A stretch of 61,868 bases of DNA from Novacetimonas cocois (GTDB lineage: Bacteria > Pseudomonadota > Alphaproteobacteria > Acetobacterales > Acetobacteraceae), in NCBI RefSeq assembly GCF_003311635.1, contig NZ_QEXL01000013.1, positions 1-61,868 of the forward strand, written 5' to 3'. The notes beneath the pieces are model-generated. The model ran no database searches, was not told the origin of the DNA, and worked only from the letters and a program-made list of their open reading frames with translations. A program made the translations under genes and the position numbers. Below, in pieces: positions 29,814 to 39,105 of this stretch (position 1 is the first letter of the stretch; the number at the start of each line of letters is the position of its first letter).

Positions 29814-30905
29814 TCATGCACGCGGCCCCAGACACGCGGCACGGACCTGCCAGCGGATGGCCCGCGTCCGTGAAAGGTCGTACCGCCGCGCCTGTTCGCG
29901 CCCCCGCGCCGACAGCGCCGCCCGCGCGGGGGACGAGGCCATGAGATCGGACATCGCCCGTGCCAGCCCCTCCACCGGGGTGGGGGACACCAGCAGTCCG
30001 CCATCGCCCACCAGTCGCGCCAGCGCGCCATTGGGCGAGGCGATCAGGGCCGTTCCCGCCGCCATTGCCTCAAGCGCGCTGACGCCAAACGGTTCTGCCC
30101 AGCGGACGGGCATGACCATGATCGCCGCGCGTCCCATGGCCGCCAGCACGTCGGCATGGGGGCGGTATCCCAACATCTCCACGCCCGCCGCCTCGGCCTG
30201 CGGGCGAAGGGCGGCGATGAACGGGGTTTCATCGGCACCGGCGAAAAAACGGTCCGCACCATACATCACGGCGCGCCAGCCGGGACAGGCATGGCGCGCC
30301 ATTGCCCATGCCTGCACGAACAGGTCCGCCCCCTTGTCCGCCACGACCCGCCCGGCGAACATGACCACGCGCTCACGCCCTGAATCCGGCAGGCAGGTCG
30401 CGGGCACGGTGGTCCCGTTGGGGGAAAAGGCGACATCCCCGGCGCAGTGCGGGGGCAGCCCCTCCAGAAAACGTTCCCGCAGCCAGTGGGACACGGCGGC
30501 AACGCGCACGCGACGCAGCAGGGCATGCCGCGCACGGGGCGTGCGCGCGAAACGCATCCCCTGCGGATCGTTATGCAGCACCAGCAGGATCGGGACGGAG
30601 GGAAAACGCCGCCCGAGGAACAGGGCCATGTCGGGACGGTTATGCACCTCGATCAGATCAGGTGACGCCGCATGACGCCTGATGGCGCGCGCGACGGCAT
30701 GGGCATACCGCCACAATGTGCTGCCCGGTGGCCATATCCCGATCGGGGCAGGCACGAAATGTCCCCCCGGCAGGGGCGTTCCCGTTATCGGGACGCCCAC
30801 GATCACGTCATCCGGCCTCGCCATGGCCGTGACCTGAAGGCCGATCGCGCCCGTAGCGTCGGTGGCATATCCCTCGCGCCGGGGGAGTACCGTCACGACC
30901 TTCAT
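29814..30905 (-). CDS. GT4-family glycosyltransferase
   Basis: A 363-residue GT-B protein that begins MKVVTVLPRREGYATDATGA. The acceptor domain has LIEVHNRPDMALFLGRRFP. The donor domain has FAGRVVADKGADLFVQAW and the acidic E-x7-E motif in WAEPFGVSALEAMAAG, typical of GT4. It is unrelated in detail to the neighbour at 26584. I chose ATG 30905 because the sequence from there matches a GT-B start; the upstream ATG at 30953 adds an unlikely extension. The acceptor is unknown. The truncated palindromic element E lies just upstream. Confidence 0.85.
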   Translation of the reverse strand: MKVVTVLPRREGYATDATGAIGLQVTAMARPDDVIVGVPITGTPLPGGHFVPAPIGIWPPGSTLWRYAHAVARAIRRHAASPDLIEVHNRPDMALFLGRRFPSVPILLVLHNDPQGMRFARTPRARHALLRRVRVAAVSHWLRERFLEGLPPHCAGDVAFSPNGTTVPATCLPDSGRERVVMFAGRVVADKGADLFVQAWAMARHACPGWRAVMYGADRFFAGADETPFIAALRPQAEAAGVEMLGYRPHADVLAAMGRAAIMVMPVRWAEPFGVSALEAMAAGTALIASPNGALARLVGDGGLLVSPTPVEGLARAMSDLMASSPARAALSARGREQARRYDLSRTRAIRWQVRAACLGPRA

Positions 30906-30954
30906 GGTTTTGGCCGATGGCACGAAGAATGTTCCGAAAGTCGCCCGCAACACA

Positions 30955-31020
30955 CTGCCTTTTGGGAAAAAGGCAGCATATGGAAATTTTCGTTGTTTTT
31001 TATCAAAGGGTTATTTTCAG
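30955..31020 (+). repeat. dispersed palindromic element, copy E (right half only)
   Basis: Hairpin 2 (CTGCCTTTT / AAAAAGGCAG) and the right flank TTTTATCAAAGGGTTATTTT ending TTTTCAG match copy A closely. The left half, with hairpin 1, is missing. It lies between the GST and glycosyltransferase genes. Confidence 0.75.
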
Positions 31021-31039
31021 GTCAGATCCGGAACGCGCC

Positions 31040-31708
31040 TCAGGGAATATCCTCGAACCGGGCGTTGCGCCATTCCTTCGGCTCCGCCAGCGCATCCTGG
31101 TACCACTGATCCACCAGCGGGTGCGCCCGCACCGCCTTCATGTAGGCCACCGATTCCGGGGAAGGCATGACATCATAGGACAGGAAGCGCGAGACGATGG
31201 GCGCGAACATCACATCCGCCAGCGTGAATTGCGGGCCGAACAGGAACGCGCCGTCCTGTCCGAAATCAAGGCGCGCCTCCGTCCAGATGGCGTCGATGCG
31301 CGCGATATCGGCATCGATATCATCCGTCGTCCCGTTCGCCAGCGGCCTTGCGTTGCGCCCCACGTTCATCGGCATGGCCGCGCGCAATGCCCGGAACCCG
31401 GCATGCATTTCCGCCGCGATGCTGCGGGCAAAGGCACGGGGACGCGGGGATGCGGGCCACAGGGACGGCACATGATCGGCGCAGTATTCGCAGATCGCGA
31501 TGCTTTCCCATACCGCAACGCCCCGATGTTCCAGATAGGGCACCTTGCCACTGGGGGAAATCGTCTTGATGGCGGACGTGCTGCCATCATTGGACAGGGG
31601 AATGACGACCTCCTCCACATCCAGCCCCGCCAGCCGCACCGCAAGCCAGCCCCGCAGCGACCACGAGGAATAGCGCCGCGTTCCGATGACCAGTGATCCT
31701 TCAGACAT
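31040..31708 (-). CDS. glutathione S-transferase family protein
   Basis: A 222-residue protein. The thioredoxin-fold N-terminal domain begins LVIGTRRYSSWSLRGWLAVR, where the SSWS serine is the likely thiolate-activating residue. The glutathione-gripping motif SGKVPYLEHRGVAVWESIAI follows (around 53-72). The all-helical C-terminal domain contains FTLADVMFAPIVSRFL. Zeta/theta-like members of this type have diverse roles, and the substrate cannot be told. It lies 29 bp downstream of mnmA on the same strand. Confidence 0.9.
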   Translation of the reverse strand: MSEGSLVIGTRRYSSWSLRGWLAVRLAGLDVEEVVIPLSNDGSTSAIKTISPSGKVPYLEHRGVAVWESIAICEYCADHVPSLWPASPRPRAFARSIAAEMHAGFRALRAAMPMNVGRNARPLANGTTDDIDADIARIDAIWTEARLDFGQDGAFLFGPQFTLADVMFAPIVSRFLSYDVMPSPESVAYMKAVRAHPLVDQWYQDALAEPKEWRNARFEDIP

Positions 31709-31737
31709 GCCTTCGCCCTTTCGTGCCGGTCAGACCG

Positions 31738-32817
31738 TCAGGCCGCGGGATCATGGCGACAGATAAATCCCCCGCCCAGCACCCGCGTCCCGTCATACAT
31801 CACACAGGCCTGCCCGGGGGCAGGCACCGCCGCTTCGTCAAGGAGGACCGATGCCCCGCCGTCTGGCGCGCGCCAGACGGTCGCGGGCCGCACGGCCTCA
31901 CGCGCGCGGATCTGCACCCCGCAGCGCAGCCCCTCCGCCGGCGCGTCAACCAGCCAGTTCATGTCCCGCAGGCGCAGTTCGCGCGTAACGCCCTGCGTGC
32001 GCGGCCCGATGACCACGCGGCGGCGGGCGGGTTCGATCCCCACCACCATCTGGCGTTCGCCGCCATGCATCGTCGCATCGCCCAGCCGGCGGCTTTGCCC
32101 CACGGTGTAACGCGCGACGCCTTCGTGCGCGCCGACCACGTTGCCGCGCAGATCCACGATCTCTCCCCCGCCGCCAGTCTCCGGACGCAGCTTTTCCACC
32201 AGCGCGGCATAGGAACCATCGGGGACAAAGCACAGGTCCTGGCTGTCGGGCTTTCCCGCCACCGCAAGGCCGAACTGCTCGGCCTGCGCGCGCACGGCAT
32301 CCTTGTCCGGCATGTCGCCAAGCGGAAAGCGCAGGAAGCCGAGCTGCTGGAGCGTGGTGGCGAACAGGAACCATGACTGGTCCCGCGTCCGGTCCACCGG
32401 GCGGTGCAGTTCCACGCCATCAGGCCCTTCGATACGGCGCACGTAATGGCCGGTGGCCATCGCATCGACGCCAAGGTCGCGCGCCATGCCCAGAAGGTCG
32501 GTGAATTTCACGCCCTGATTGCACGCAACGCACGGAACCGGCGTTTCACCCCCGGCATAGGCATCGGCGAATTTTTCGATCACGCTGTCGCGGAAACGCC
32601 GTTCGGCGTCGATGACATAATGCGCGATCCCGAGACGGTCGGCCACGCGCCGCGCGTCATGGATGTCGCGCCCGGCGCAGCATGCCCCCTTGCGCGCGCT
32701 TTCACGCGAATCATAAAGCTGCAGGGTCGCCCCCACCACGTCATGTCCCTCCGCAACAAGGCGGGCGGCGACAACCGAACTGTCCACCCCGCCGGACATG
32801 GCGACCAGGATACGCAT
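31738..32817 (-). CDS. mnmA: tRNA-uridine 2-sulfurtransferase
   Basis: Makes 2-thiouridine at wobble U34 of tRNA-Lys, -Glu and -Gln. The 359-residue protein has the PP-loop SGGVDSS (8-14) that adenylates the base. It also has C96 in PCVACN and C196 in SQDLCFVPDG, the catalytic pair that carries persulfide sulfur. Sulfur comes from a cysteine desulfurase, and two are encoded just upstream, which makes a direct sulfur-relay cluster plausible. A small hairpin sits between the ferredoxin stop and this gene (about 32860-32880). Confidence 0.96.
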   Translation of the reverse strand: MRILVAMSGGVDSSVVAARLVAEGHDVVGATLQLYDSRESARKGACCAGRDIHDARRVADRLGIAHYVIDAERRFRDSVIEKFADAYAGGETPVPCVACNQGVKFTDLLGMARDLGVDAMATGHYVRRIEGPDGVELHRPVDRTRDQSWFLFATTLQQLGFLRFPLGDMPDKDAVRAQAEQFGLAVAGKPDSQDLCFVPDGSYAALVEKLRPETGGGGEIVDLRGNVVGAHEGVARYTVGQSRRLGDATMHGGERQMVVGIEPARRRVVIGPRTQGVTRELRLRDMNWLVDAPAEGLRCGVQIRAREAVRPATVWRAPDGGASVLLDEAAVPAPGQACVMYDGTRVLGGGFICRHDPAA

Positions 32818-32914
32818 GGGTCTGCTATACTTTCAGATCAGGGAACGATAACCGGGCCTTCCTGCCTATCGAAGGCAGGGACCCGACGTCAAAGGAATTA
32901 TCAGCCCGCCCGCG

Positions 32915-33229
32915 TCAGGATGTGTGCGGCAGGCGCACCACGAGGCCATCGAGCGCCTCGGTCATCACGATCTGGCAGCCAAGGCGCGAGGTCTTTTCAA
33001 GACCGAAGGCAAGATCGAGCATGTCTTCCTCATCCTCGGTCGGGGGCGTCAGCTTGTCCGCCCACTGCGGATCGACAACGACATGGCATGTCGCGCACGC
33101 CAGCGATCCCTCGCACGCGCCTTCGAGGTCAATTCCGTTCTTGTGCGCGATTTCCAGCACCGACAGCCCGATGGGGGCCGCGACCTCGCGCCGGGTGCCA
33201 TCACGTTCGACAAAAACAATATGCGCCAT
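32915..33229 (-). CDS. fdx: [2Fe-2S] ferredoxin (ISC/adrenodoxin type)
   Basis: A 104-residue electron carrier. The cluster ligands are C39, C45 and C48 in [14 protein letters not shown] and C85 in SRLGCQIV, the spacing of the ISC/adrenodoxin-like family used in Fe-S cluster assembly. It starts at ATG 33229; an adjacent ATG at 33232 is equally possible. Its position after two cysteine desulfurases supports a role in cluster assembly or sulfur mobilisation. No IscU, IscA, HscBA or IscR gene is present here. Confidence 0.93.
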   Translation of the reverse strand: MAHIVFVERDGTRREVAAPIGLSVLEIAHKNGIDLEGACEGSLACATCHVVVDPQWADKLTPPTEDEEDMLDLAFGLEKTSRLGCQIVMTEALDGLVVRLPHTS

Positions 33230-33289
33230 CATTCCATCCTGAACACAGTTCCATGCCCGGACATCCCTGCCGGGCTGCTCTTCCCCGCG

Positions 33290-34471
33290 CTACGTGTCCC
33301 CTGCCGCCGCGCGGCACAGGATCGCCGCCGCACGATCCACATCGGCGCGTGAGGTATAGCGTCCCACCGCCAGACGCAAGCTTCGCGCGGCCTGCGCCGC
33401 GTCCAGCCCCATCGCCGTCAGGACATAGGAAGGCACCAGCTGCGCCGAAGAACACGCCGAACCGGTGGACACACACAGTTCGGGCGCGCGGGCCATGATA
33501 TCAAGGGCGATGGCGTTGGCAAAACGCAGGTTCAGGTTGGACGCAAGGCGGTGTTCCATGCTGCCGTTGACCGCCAGCCCCGGACATCCGGCCTGCAGGA
33601 GGTGGAGCAGGCGGTCACGCAGCATGCGCATGCGCGCGCCGTCGGCCGTCATTTCCTGCATCGCGATGTGGCATGCCGCGCCAAAGCCGATCAGCAGCGG
33701 CGCGGGCAGCGTGCCCGACCGCAGGCCCCGTTCCTGCCCGCCGCCCGAAAACAGCGGCGTCAGGCGCACGCGCGGGCGACGGCGCACGAACAGCGCCCCC
33801 ACCCCTTTTGGCCCGTACATCTTGTGCGCGGAGACCGAGGCAAGGTCGAGCCCGCCCACGTCCAGCGCGATCTTGCCCGCCGCCTGTGCAAGGTCGCTGT
33901 GCAGCAGCGCGCCCGCCCGGCGCACCAGTGGCGCAAGGGCGGGCAGGTCATGGATGACGCCCGTTTCGTTGTTCGCCGCCATGATGCTGACCAGCAGGGT
34001 CGGCACCTCCAGCGCGCGATGCAGCGTATCTGGATCAAGCCGCCCGTCCGCCCCGACAGGCAGGATGACAGGCTCGCACCCTTCGGCGGCAAGGTCGCGG
34101 ACGGATTCCAGCACGCATTTATGTTCGGTGGCGACGGTGATGACGCGGCGGCGGGTCGTGCCCATGGACAGCAGGTGGCGCACCGCCCCCTTGATGGCGA
34201 GGTTGTTGGCCTCCGTCGCGCCGGAGGTAAACACGATTTCCCGCGCTTCGGCGCCCAGCAGGGCGGCAACCCGCGCACGAGCGATTTCCACGGCGGCCTG
34301 CACGCGCCGGCCGGCCGCGTGATCGGCGCTGTGGGGGTTGGCGAACTGCAGCGTGAACCACGGCAGCATCTCCTCCATCACGCGGGGATCGCAGGGCGTC
34401 GTCGCCTGGTAATCGAGGTAGATTTCCCCGTCCGGCAATGGCGTATGCGGTGGCGTATCAAGCATTGTCAT
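33290..34471 (-). CDS. iscS: cysteine desulfurase (NifS/IscS type)
   Basis: A PLP enzyme of 393 residues that removes sulfur from L-cysteine, giving alanine and an enzyme persulfide. The N-terminus EIYLDYQATTPCDPRV is typical. PLP-binding K217 lies in SAHKMYGPKG and the catalytic C340 in STGSACSSAQ. The cofactor His is in ATEHKCVLE. The flexible Cys-loop length favours the group I (IscS/NifS) type. It is followed 60 bp on by the ferredoxin gene and then mnmA. A second, clearly different paralogue lies upstream. Confidence 0.92.
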   Translation of the reverse strand: MTMLDTPPHTPLPDGEIYLDYQATTPCDPRVMEEMLPWFTLQFANPHSADHAAGRRVQAAVEIARARVAALLGAEAREIVFTSGATEANNLAIKGAVRHLLSMGTTRRRVITVATEHKCVLESVRDLAAEGCEPVILPVGADGRLDPDTLHRALEVPTLLVSIMAANNETGVIHDLPALAPLVRRAGALLHSDLAQAAGKIALDVGGLDLASVSAHKMYGPKGVGALFVRRRPRVRLTPLFSGGGQERGLRSGTLPAPLLIGFGAACHIAMQEMTADGARMRMLRDRLLHLLQAGCPGLAVNGSMEHRLASNLNLRFANAIALDIMARAPELCVSTGSACSSAQLVPSYVLTAMGLDAAQAARSLRLAVGRYTSRADVDRAAAILCRAAAGDT

Positions 34472-34572
34472 CCCTCATCCCGCCACGCCGCGCGACCGGA
34501 ACGTCCCGATGGCCGGGGATTGTGGTGGCGGGTATCATCATGACCACATGTGGGAACGCGACACGCCTCCAT

Positions 34573-35718
34573 CTAGCCCCCCGCGCGGGCGGGAAGGCGC
34601 GCGGCCATGTCGACATAGGCGGTCATGAACGCCCCCACCTGTTCCGCCGTGACGGACCAGGGCAGGGACACGCGGATGGCGCATCCGGCCAGATCGTCCA
34701 TGCCCATCGCAACCAGGACATGCGAACGCGCCACCTTGCCCGAAGAGCAGGCCGACCCGGCGGAGACGCAGAATCCCGCCATATCCAGCGCGATCAGCTG
34801 CGTCTGCGCCCGCCTGTGGGGCAGGATGAGGCACGTGGTGTTGGACAGTCGCGGCACGTCACCGGAACATACCACCGCGCCACAGCTGCGCGCCATCCGG
34901 TCGATATCGTCGCGCCATCCCGCCATGCGGGCCTGATACGCCGGATCGGCACAATCGCGCCGCGCCGCCACCAGGGCGGCCGCCATGCCCGCGATGGCCG
35001 GAAGGGCGGGCGTGCCGCCACGCCGCCCCTGTTCCTGCCCCCCGCCGGCGAGCATCGGCGGCAGGGCGAAAAAGCGTTCGCCCGCCAGCACAAGCGCCCC
35101 GGCCCCTTTCGGACCGCCGAATTTATGGGCGGAGACGGCCATGCTGTCCGCCCCCAGATCGCGCAGGTCCACCGCCATGCGTCCCGCCGCCTGCACCGCG
35201 TCCACATGCAGGCACGCGCCATGATCGCGACACAGGCGCGCAATCTCCGCAACGGGCTGGATCGCCCCCGTCTCATTATTCGCCAGCATCACGCACACCA
35301 GCGGCGCCTCCCCCGATGTGCGCGCCAGCATGGCCGCCAGCGCGTCGGTGCGGATGACGCCGCGCCCGTCGACGGGAATGACCTGTCCGCCGCGCACGCC
35401 TGCGGCCATGCGCACGGCATCATGTTCCGTCGCGCCATACAGGATCGGCCGTCCCTGGCCCAGCGCATCGACCGCCAGCACGTTCGCCTCCGTCCCGCCG
35501 GAGGTCATGACGCAGTTTTCCGCCGTGGCGCCGAAAATGGCCGCCATTTCCTCACGCGCGGTTTCCATGATCGCGCGCGCCGCGCGTCCGGCACGGTGAA
35601 CCGATGACGGGTTGCCACAGACCCGCGCCGCCGCCGTCATCGCCTCCAGCGCCTCCGGACGGAGCGGTTCGGATGCGTTGGCATCCAGATAGTAGAAATC
35701 ACCCGCGCCGCCGTTCAT
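34573..35718 (-). CDS. second cysteine desulfurase paralogue
   Basis: A 381-residue PLP protein that starts at ATG 35718 after GGGGA; an upstream in-frame start adds 12 weak residues. PLP Lys is K199 in SAHKFGGPKG and the catalytic Cys is C324 in SAGSACSSGKV. Paired with iscS, it diverges strongly: DFYYLDANASEPLR replaces the usual IYLDYQATTP. Both keep the whole active site, so both are probably active. Possible roles are Fe-S assembly versus tRNA thiolation. It is the first gene of the sulfur cluster. Confidence 0.9.
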   Translation of the reverse strand: MNGGAGDFYYLDANASEPLRPEALEAMTAAARVCGNPSSVHRAGRAARAIMETAREEMAAIFGATAENCVMTSGGTEANVLAVDALGQGRPILYGATEHDAVRMAAGVRGGQVIPVDGRGVIRTDALAAMLARTSGEAPLVCVMLANNETGAIQPVAEIARLCRDHGACLHVDAVQAAGRMAVDLRDLGADSMAVSAHKFGGPKGAGALVLAGERFFALPPMLAGGGQEQGRRGGTPALPAIAGMAAALVAARRDCADPAYQARMAGWRDDIDRMARSCGAVVCSGDVPRLSNTTCLILPHRRAQTQLIALDMAGFCVSAGSACSSGKVARSHVLVAMGMDDLAGCAIRVSLPWSVTAEQVGAFMTAYVDMAARLPARAGG

Positions 35719-35773
35719 TTCAATCCCCGATCCATATGTCGCCAGCAATACCACGACATTACTTTGTGGTTTA

Positions 35774-35802
35774 AGTTTACGATTTATCTGGCAATTTGTG
35801 AA
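35774..35802 (-). promoter_or_regulatory. candidate promoter of the sulfur cluster
   Basis: On the minus strand TTCACA is followed after 17 bases by TAAACT, about 50 bp before the first desulfurase. The AT-rich surroundings (about 35761-35805) could hold an iron- or IscR-type operator, but I cannot identify one. Confidence 0.42.
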
Positions 35803-36340
35803 TTGGCCTCGCTATAAGCTGCGCATCCGACCTGGCGGCAGGGCCGCGCAGGGCCGAATGAGACGTGACACTGGCAGTCGTACATTGGCAGCCGCGTCCC
35901 CGTACACGATCGCAATAGCGGAGCGTAGATCATGAGGCAGCATCCATGCAGGCAGTCCGTGCCGGCCCTTCATCCGCCGGACCTGACGGCATGCGCATGA
36001 CGCCCATACCTGCCGCAAATGCAATGCTTACCCGACAAAGAAACATTTTTAATCACTAGGCCACGTCAGCATTATCGGGCCCAATCGGTATATATCCGGG
36101 TCCGCACACAGTCATCATGGCATCCGGCACGGCCGGATGCGGATATTCGTTTTGGATTTACTGGCGCCATTGTGGCTGACATCACGGCCGCGTGGCGTCC
36201 CCTAGGGTGGTTTTGCCGCCCGTGGGGGTAATTGAACAGCCGCCTGTCCGATGCGGGGCATCGTTATCGGAAGGAATGAAACGCCAACCGCCCCGGTGCC
36301 ATGCCATCAGGCCACCGGGCAACCATATGCGGGATCTTAT
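35803..36340. other. long divergent intergenic region without a recognised gene
   Basis: About 540 bp between the desulfurase and hydrolase genes. ORFs here are short, and none has known domains or good composition. AT-rich patches at 36035-36055 and 36085-36100 may hold the hydrolase promoter. I saw no tRNA or known riboswitch. Confidence 0.4.
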
Positions 36341-37006
36341 ATGCCTGAGGTCATGTTCGCCGGCCCTGACGGCCGCCTGGAAGGACGCTACCATCATTCA
36401 AGCGAGCCGAATGCTCCGCTTGCGCTGATCCTTCATCCGCACCCGCTGCACGGCGGCACCATGAACAACCGCATCACCTATGCGATGTATCGCGAATTCG
36501 AAAAGATGGGCTTTTCGGTCATGCGCTACAACTCGCGCGGGGTGGGTCGCTCTCAGGGGCGCTATGACGGGGGAATCGGCGAAATCTCCGACGCCGCCGC
36601 CGCCCTCGACTGGATGCAGATGGTCAACCCGAACGCGCGCGGCCTGTGGATCGCGGGATATTCCTTCGGCGCGTTCGTGGGCATGCAGCTGCTGATGCGC
36701 CGCCCCGAAATCACCGGCTGGATCAGTGTCGCCCCGCCCGCCAACCATTACGATTTCGGCTTCCTCGCCCCGTGTCCCTGCGGGGGCCTGATGATCGCGG
36801 GCGATGCCGACGAACTGGTCCCCGAACCCGCCGTGCACAAGCTGGTGGACAAGCTGAACACCCAGAAGGGGGTCGAGGTCGATTACCGCATCTTCAAGGG
36901 CGCCGACCATATCTTTGCCAACCATGCCGATGAGGTCGCGGCCGCGCTGGAAGATCACGTCAGCACCGTAATGAACCGCCACGCGCTGGCCCTGGCCGCG
37001 GACTGA
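36341..37006 (+). CDS. alpha/beta-hydrolase
   Basis: A 221-residue serine-hydrolase-like protein. The oxyanion region is LILHPHPLHGGTMNNRI (the HPHP-GG type) and the nucleophile elbow is GYSFGAFVG. The acid lies in IAGDADELVPE and the His in GADHIFANH, so the triad is complete. The motifs place it with the small COG2945 hydrolases of uncertain substrate. The ATG at 36341 is preceded by GGGA. A perfect hairpin follows 95 bp after the stop. Confidence 0.88.
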   Translation: MPEVMFAGPDGRLEGRYHHSSEPNAPLALILHPHPLHGGTMNNRITYAMYREFEKMGFSVMRYNSRGVGRSQGRYDGGIGEISDAAAALDWMQMVNPNARGLWIAGYSFGAFVGMQLLMRRPEITGWISVAPPANHYDFGFLAPCPCGGLMIAGDADELVPEPAVHKLVDKLNTQKGVEVDYRIFKGADHIFANHADEVAAALEDHVSTVMNRHALALAAD

Positions 37007-37100
37007 ACCTGCACCGCGCCGCACGTTGGCCGCGCCTGTTTCCAGTGGGCCTGCACCCTGTGGTCCGCCGGCATGTCGCGTCATGGCATGTCCCTGCTGG

Positions 37101-37128
37101 GCCTGTCCGGTCACAAAACCGGACAGGC
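37101..37128 (+). terminator. perfect hairpin after the hydrolase gene
   Basis: GCCTGTCCGG and CCGGACAGGC form a 10-bp stem with an 8-base loop. There is no U-tract, so it may be only a transcript-stabilising or rho-assisted end. Confidence 0.4.
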
Positions 37129-37172
37129 GGTAATGTCGCCCGTTATATCCCTGCCCTGCCGAACGCATGAAA

Positions 37173-37214
37173 CGCGCCCCAGTTTCATCGGCCACGGTTT
37201 CATCACGGGGCGCG
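37173..37214 (+). promoter_or_regulatory. hairpin in the tyrS leader
   Basis: CGCGCCCC (37173-37180) pairs with GGGGCGCG (37207-37214) upstream of tyrS. It is not a T-box, as none of those elements is visible. Regulation by it is speculative. Confidence 0.3.
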
Positions 37215-37282
37215 ACCGTGCTAGACCCCGTCGCATATCCGCCGTCGCGGATCGGTGACAACCCGCAGATACAGTAGAGATC

Positions 37283-38530
37283 ATGCCCAAAAGCGAATTC
37301 CTCCGCGAGGCCGAGGCACGTGGCTTCATCTTCCAGTGCACCGACATGGAGGCGCTTGACGCGGCCATGCAGGCCGGGCCGGTCGCAGGGTATATCGGGT
37401 TCGATCCCACCGCGGACAGCCTGCATGTCGGCAGCCTGATCCAGATCATGATGCTGCGGCTCCTGCAAAAGCATGGACACCGTCCTGTTGCCCTGCTGGG
37501 GGGCGGAACGGCGCGGATCGGGGATCCCTCCTTCCGTGAGGAAGCGCGCCAGCTCATGACGGCGGAAACGATCGCGCACAACCTGCGCGGGATCGAGGGA
37601 TGCCTGCGGCAGTTCCTGTCCTTTGACGCCACCGCCGACGGGGCCATGCTGGCGAACAATGCCGACTGGCTGGACCGGCTTTCCTATATCGACCTGCTGC
37701 GTGACGTGGGCGTCCATTTCTCGGTCAACCGGATGCTGTCATTCGATTCGGTCCGCAGCCGGCTGGAGCGCGAGCAGGGGCTGACCTTCCTCGAATTCAA
37801 CTACTCCATCCTGCAGTCCTATGACTTTCGCGAACTCAATGCGCGTCATGGCGTGACGCTGCAGATGGGGGGATCGGACCAGTGGGGCAACATCGTCTCG
37901 GGCATCGACCTCGTGCGCCGGATGAACCAGCAGCAGGTGTTCGGCCTGACGACCCCGCTGCTGACCACCAGTTCGGGCGCCAAGATGGGCAAGTCCGCGC
38001 GCGGGGCGGTCTGGCTGTCGGCGGCACGCCTGCCGGTGTTCGAATACTGGCAGTTCTGGCGCAATACGGAGGATGCGGATGTCGGGCGTTTCCTGCGCCT
38101 GTTCACCGACCTGCCGATCGAGGAATGCGATCGCCTTGCCGCCCTGCCCGGCGCGGGCATCAACGAGGCGAAAAAGGTCCTCGCCACCGAGGCGACGGCG
38201 CTGTGCCACGGTCGCGCGGCGGCGCAGGAAGCGGCCGAAGCCGCGCGCCGCACGTTCGAGGAAGGCGCGCTGAGCGCCGATGCGCTGCCCACCATCACCC
38301 TTCCGGCCGCCACCCTGCGTGAAGGAATCGCGGCGTTCCGCCTGTTCGCGGACAGCGGCCTTGTCGCCAGCAATGGCGAGGCACGACGCCTGATCCGTGG
38401 GGGTGGCGCACGCCTCAACGACGAGGTCATCACGGACGAGGGTCGCGTGATCGGCGAAGGCGACCTGCATGACGGCGTCCTCAAGCTGTCGTCGGGCAGG
38501 AAAAAGCACATTCTCGTCCGTCCGGCCTGA
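37283..38530 (+). CDS. tyrS: tyrosyl-tRNA synthetase
   Basis: Class I synthetase of 415 residues that charges tRNA-Tyr. HIGH-type motif HVGS is at 48-51, in [12 protein letters not shown], and the KMSKS loop reads KMGKS at 234-238. The tyrosine pocket is visible in YSILQSYDF and MGGSDQWGN. The C-terminal S4 RNA-binding domain occupies about 345-415, starting [18 protein letters not shown]. It runs rightward, 21 bp ahead of the DUF4186 gene. Confidence 0.96.
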   Translation: MPKSEFLREAEARGFIFQCTDMEALDAAMQAGPVAGYIGFDPTADSLHVGSLIQIMMLRLLQKHGHRPVALLGGGTARIGDPSFREEARQLMTAETIAHNLRGIEGCLRQFLSFDATADGAMLANNADWLDRLSYIDLLRDVGVHFSVNRMLSFDSVRSRLEREQGLTFLEFNYSILQSYDFRELNARHGVTLQMGGSDQWGNIVSGIDLVRRMNQQQVFGLTTPLLTTSSGAKMGKSARGAVWLSAARLPVFEYWQFWRNTEDADVGRFLRLFTDLPIEECDRLAALPGAGINEAKKVLATEATALCHGRAAAQEAAEAARRTFEEGALSADALPTITLPAATLREGIAAFRLFADSGLVASNGEARRLIRGGGARLNDEVITDEGRVIGEGDLHDGVLKLSSGRKKHILVRPA

Positions 38531-38550
38531 ACGGCGGCACCGGACAACGG

Positions 38551-39105
38551 ATGAGGCGTCCCCCTTCCGCCCGCAGGCCAGGGCCGGGTGTAACTGGCGG
38601 CGTGGATGGATGGCAGGCGGACCTGTTTGGATCGCCCGCGCCATCGCAAACTGAAACGCCTGCGCCACCTGCGCTGCCCGATCCGGCACGTCCCCTTCCC
38701 GCCGTGGCGCCGGATCTGTGGGCGCGGCTGTCGCGTTCAAAATTCCGTGCCCGATTCCATCTCGATGACAGGGACCGGACCTATCTGCGCCGGCAGGGGC
38801 TGCAGGCCGTTTCCCGCCATGCCACGGAATTCATCGCGACCCGGCTTGCCCCCGCCCACCCGCACAAGGACGGACGGCAGACACCTTGGCGGGGCCATCC
38901 GGTTTTCGTGGCGCAGCACGCCACGGGCACCTGCTGCAGGGGCTGTATCGAGAAATGGCATGGATTTACCAGGGGGCATGACCTGCAACCGGCGCAGCAG
39001 GACTATATCCTCGCGGTCATCCGCGGCTGGCTGATGCGCGAGGACCCGGCCTGCGCCCCGACCGATGCTTCGCCCGCTACGGACGCAGGTCCATCGCAGG
39101 CATAG
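38551..39105 (+). CDS. DUF4186 domain protein
   Basis: A 184-residue protein with a low-complexity Pro-rich N-terminus (about 1-60) and the DUF4186 core. The core begins KFRARFHLDDRDRTYL and ends DYILAVIRGWLMRED. The core has conserved RHATEFIATRLAP, a small-ligand-like WRGHPVFVAQHATGTCCRGC with a possible metal- or redox-active Cys set, and KWHGFTRG. Function unknown. The true start may be later in the Pro-rich part. Its last 29 bases overlap the convergent Rieske gene. Confidence 0.78.
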   Translation: MRRPPSARRPGPGVTGGVDGWQADLFGSPAPSQTETPAPPALPDPARPLPAVAPDLWARLSRSKFRARFHLDDRDRTYLRRQGLQAVSRHATEFIATRLAPAHPHKDGRQTPWRGHPVFVAQHATGTCCRGCIEKWHGFTRGHDLQPAQQDYILAVIRGWLMREDPACAPTDASPATDAGPSQA

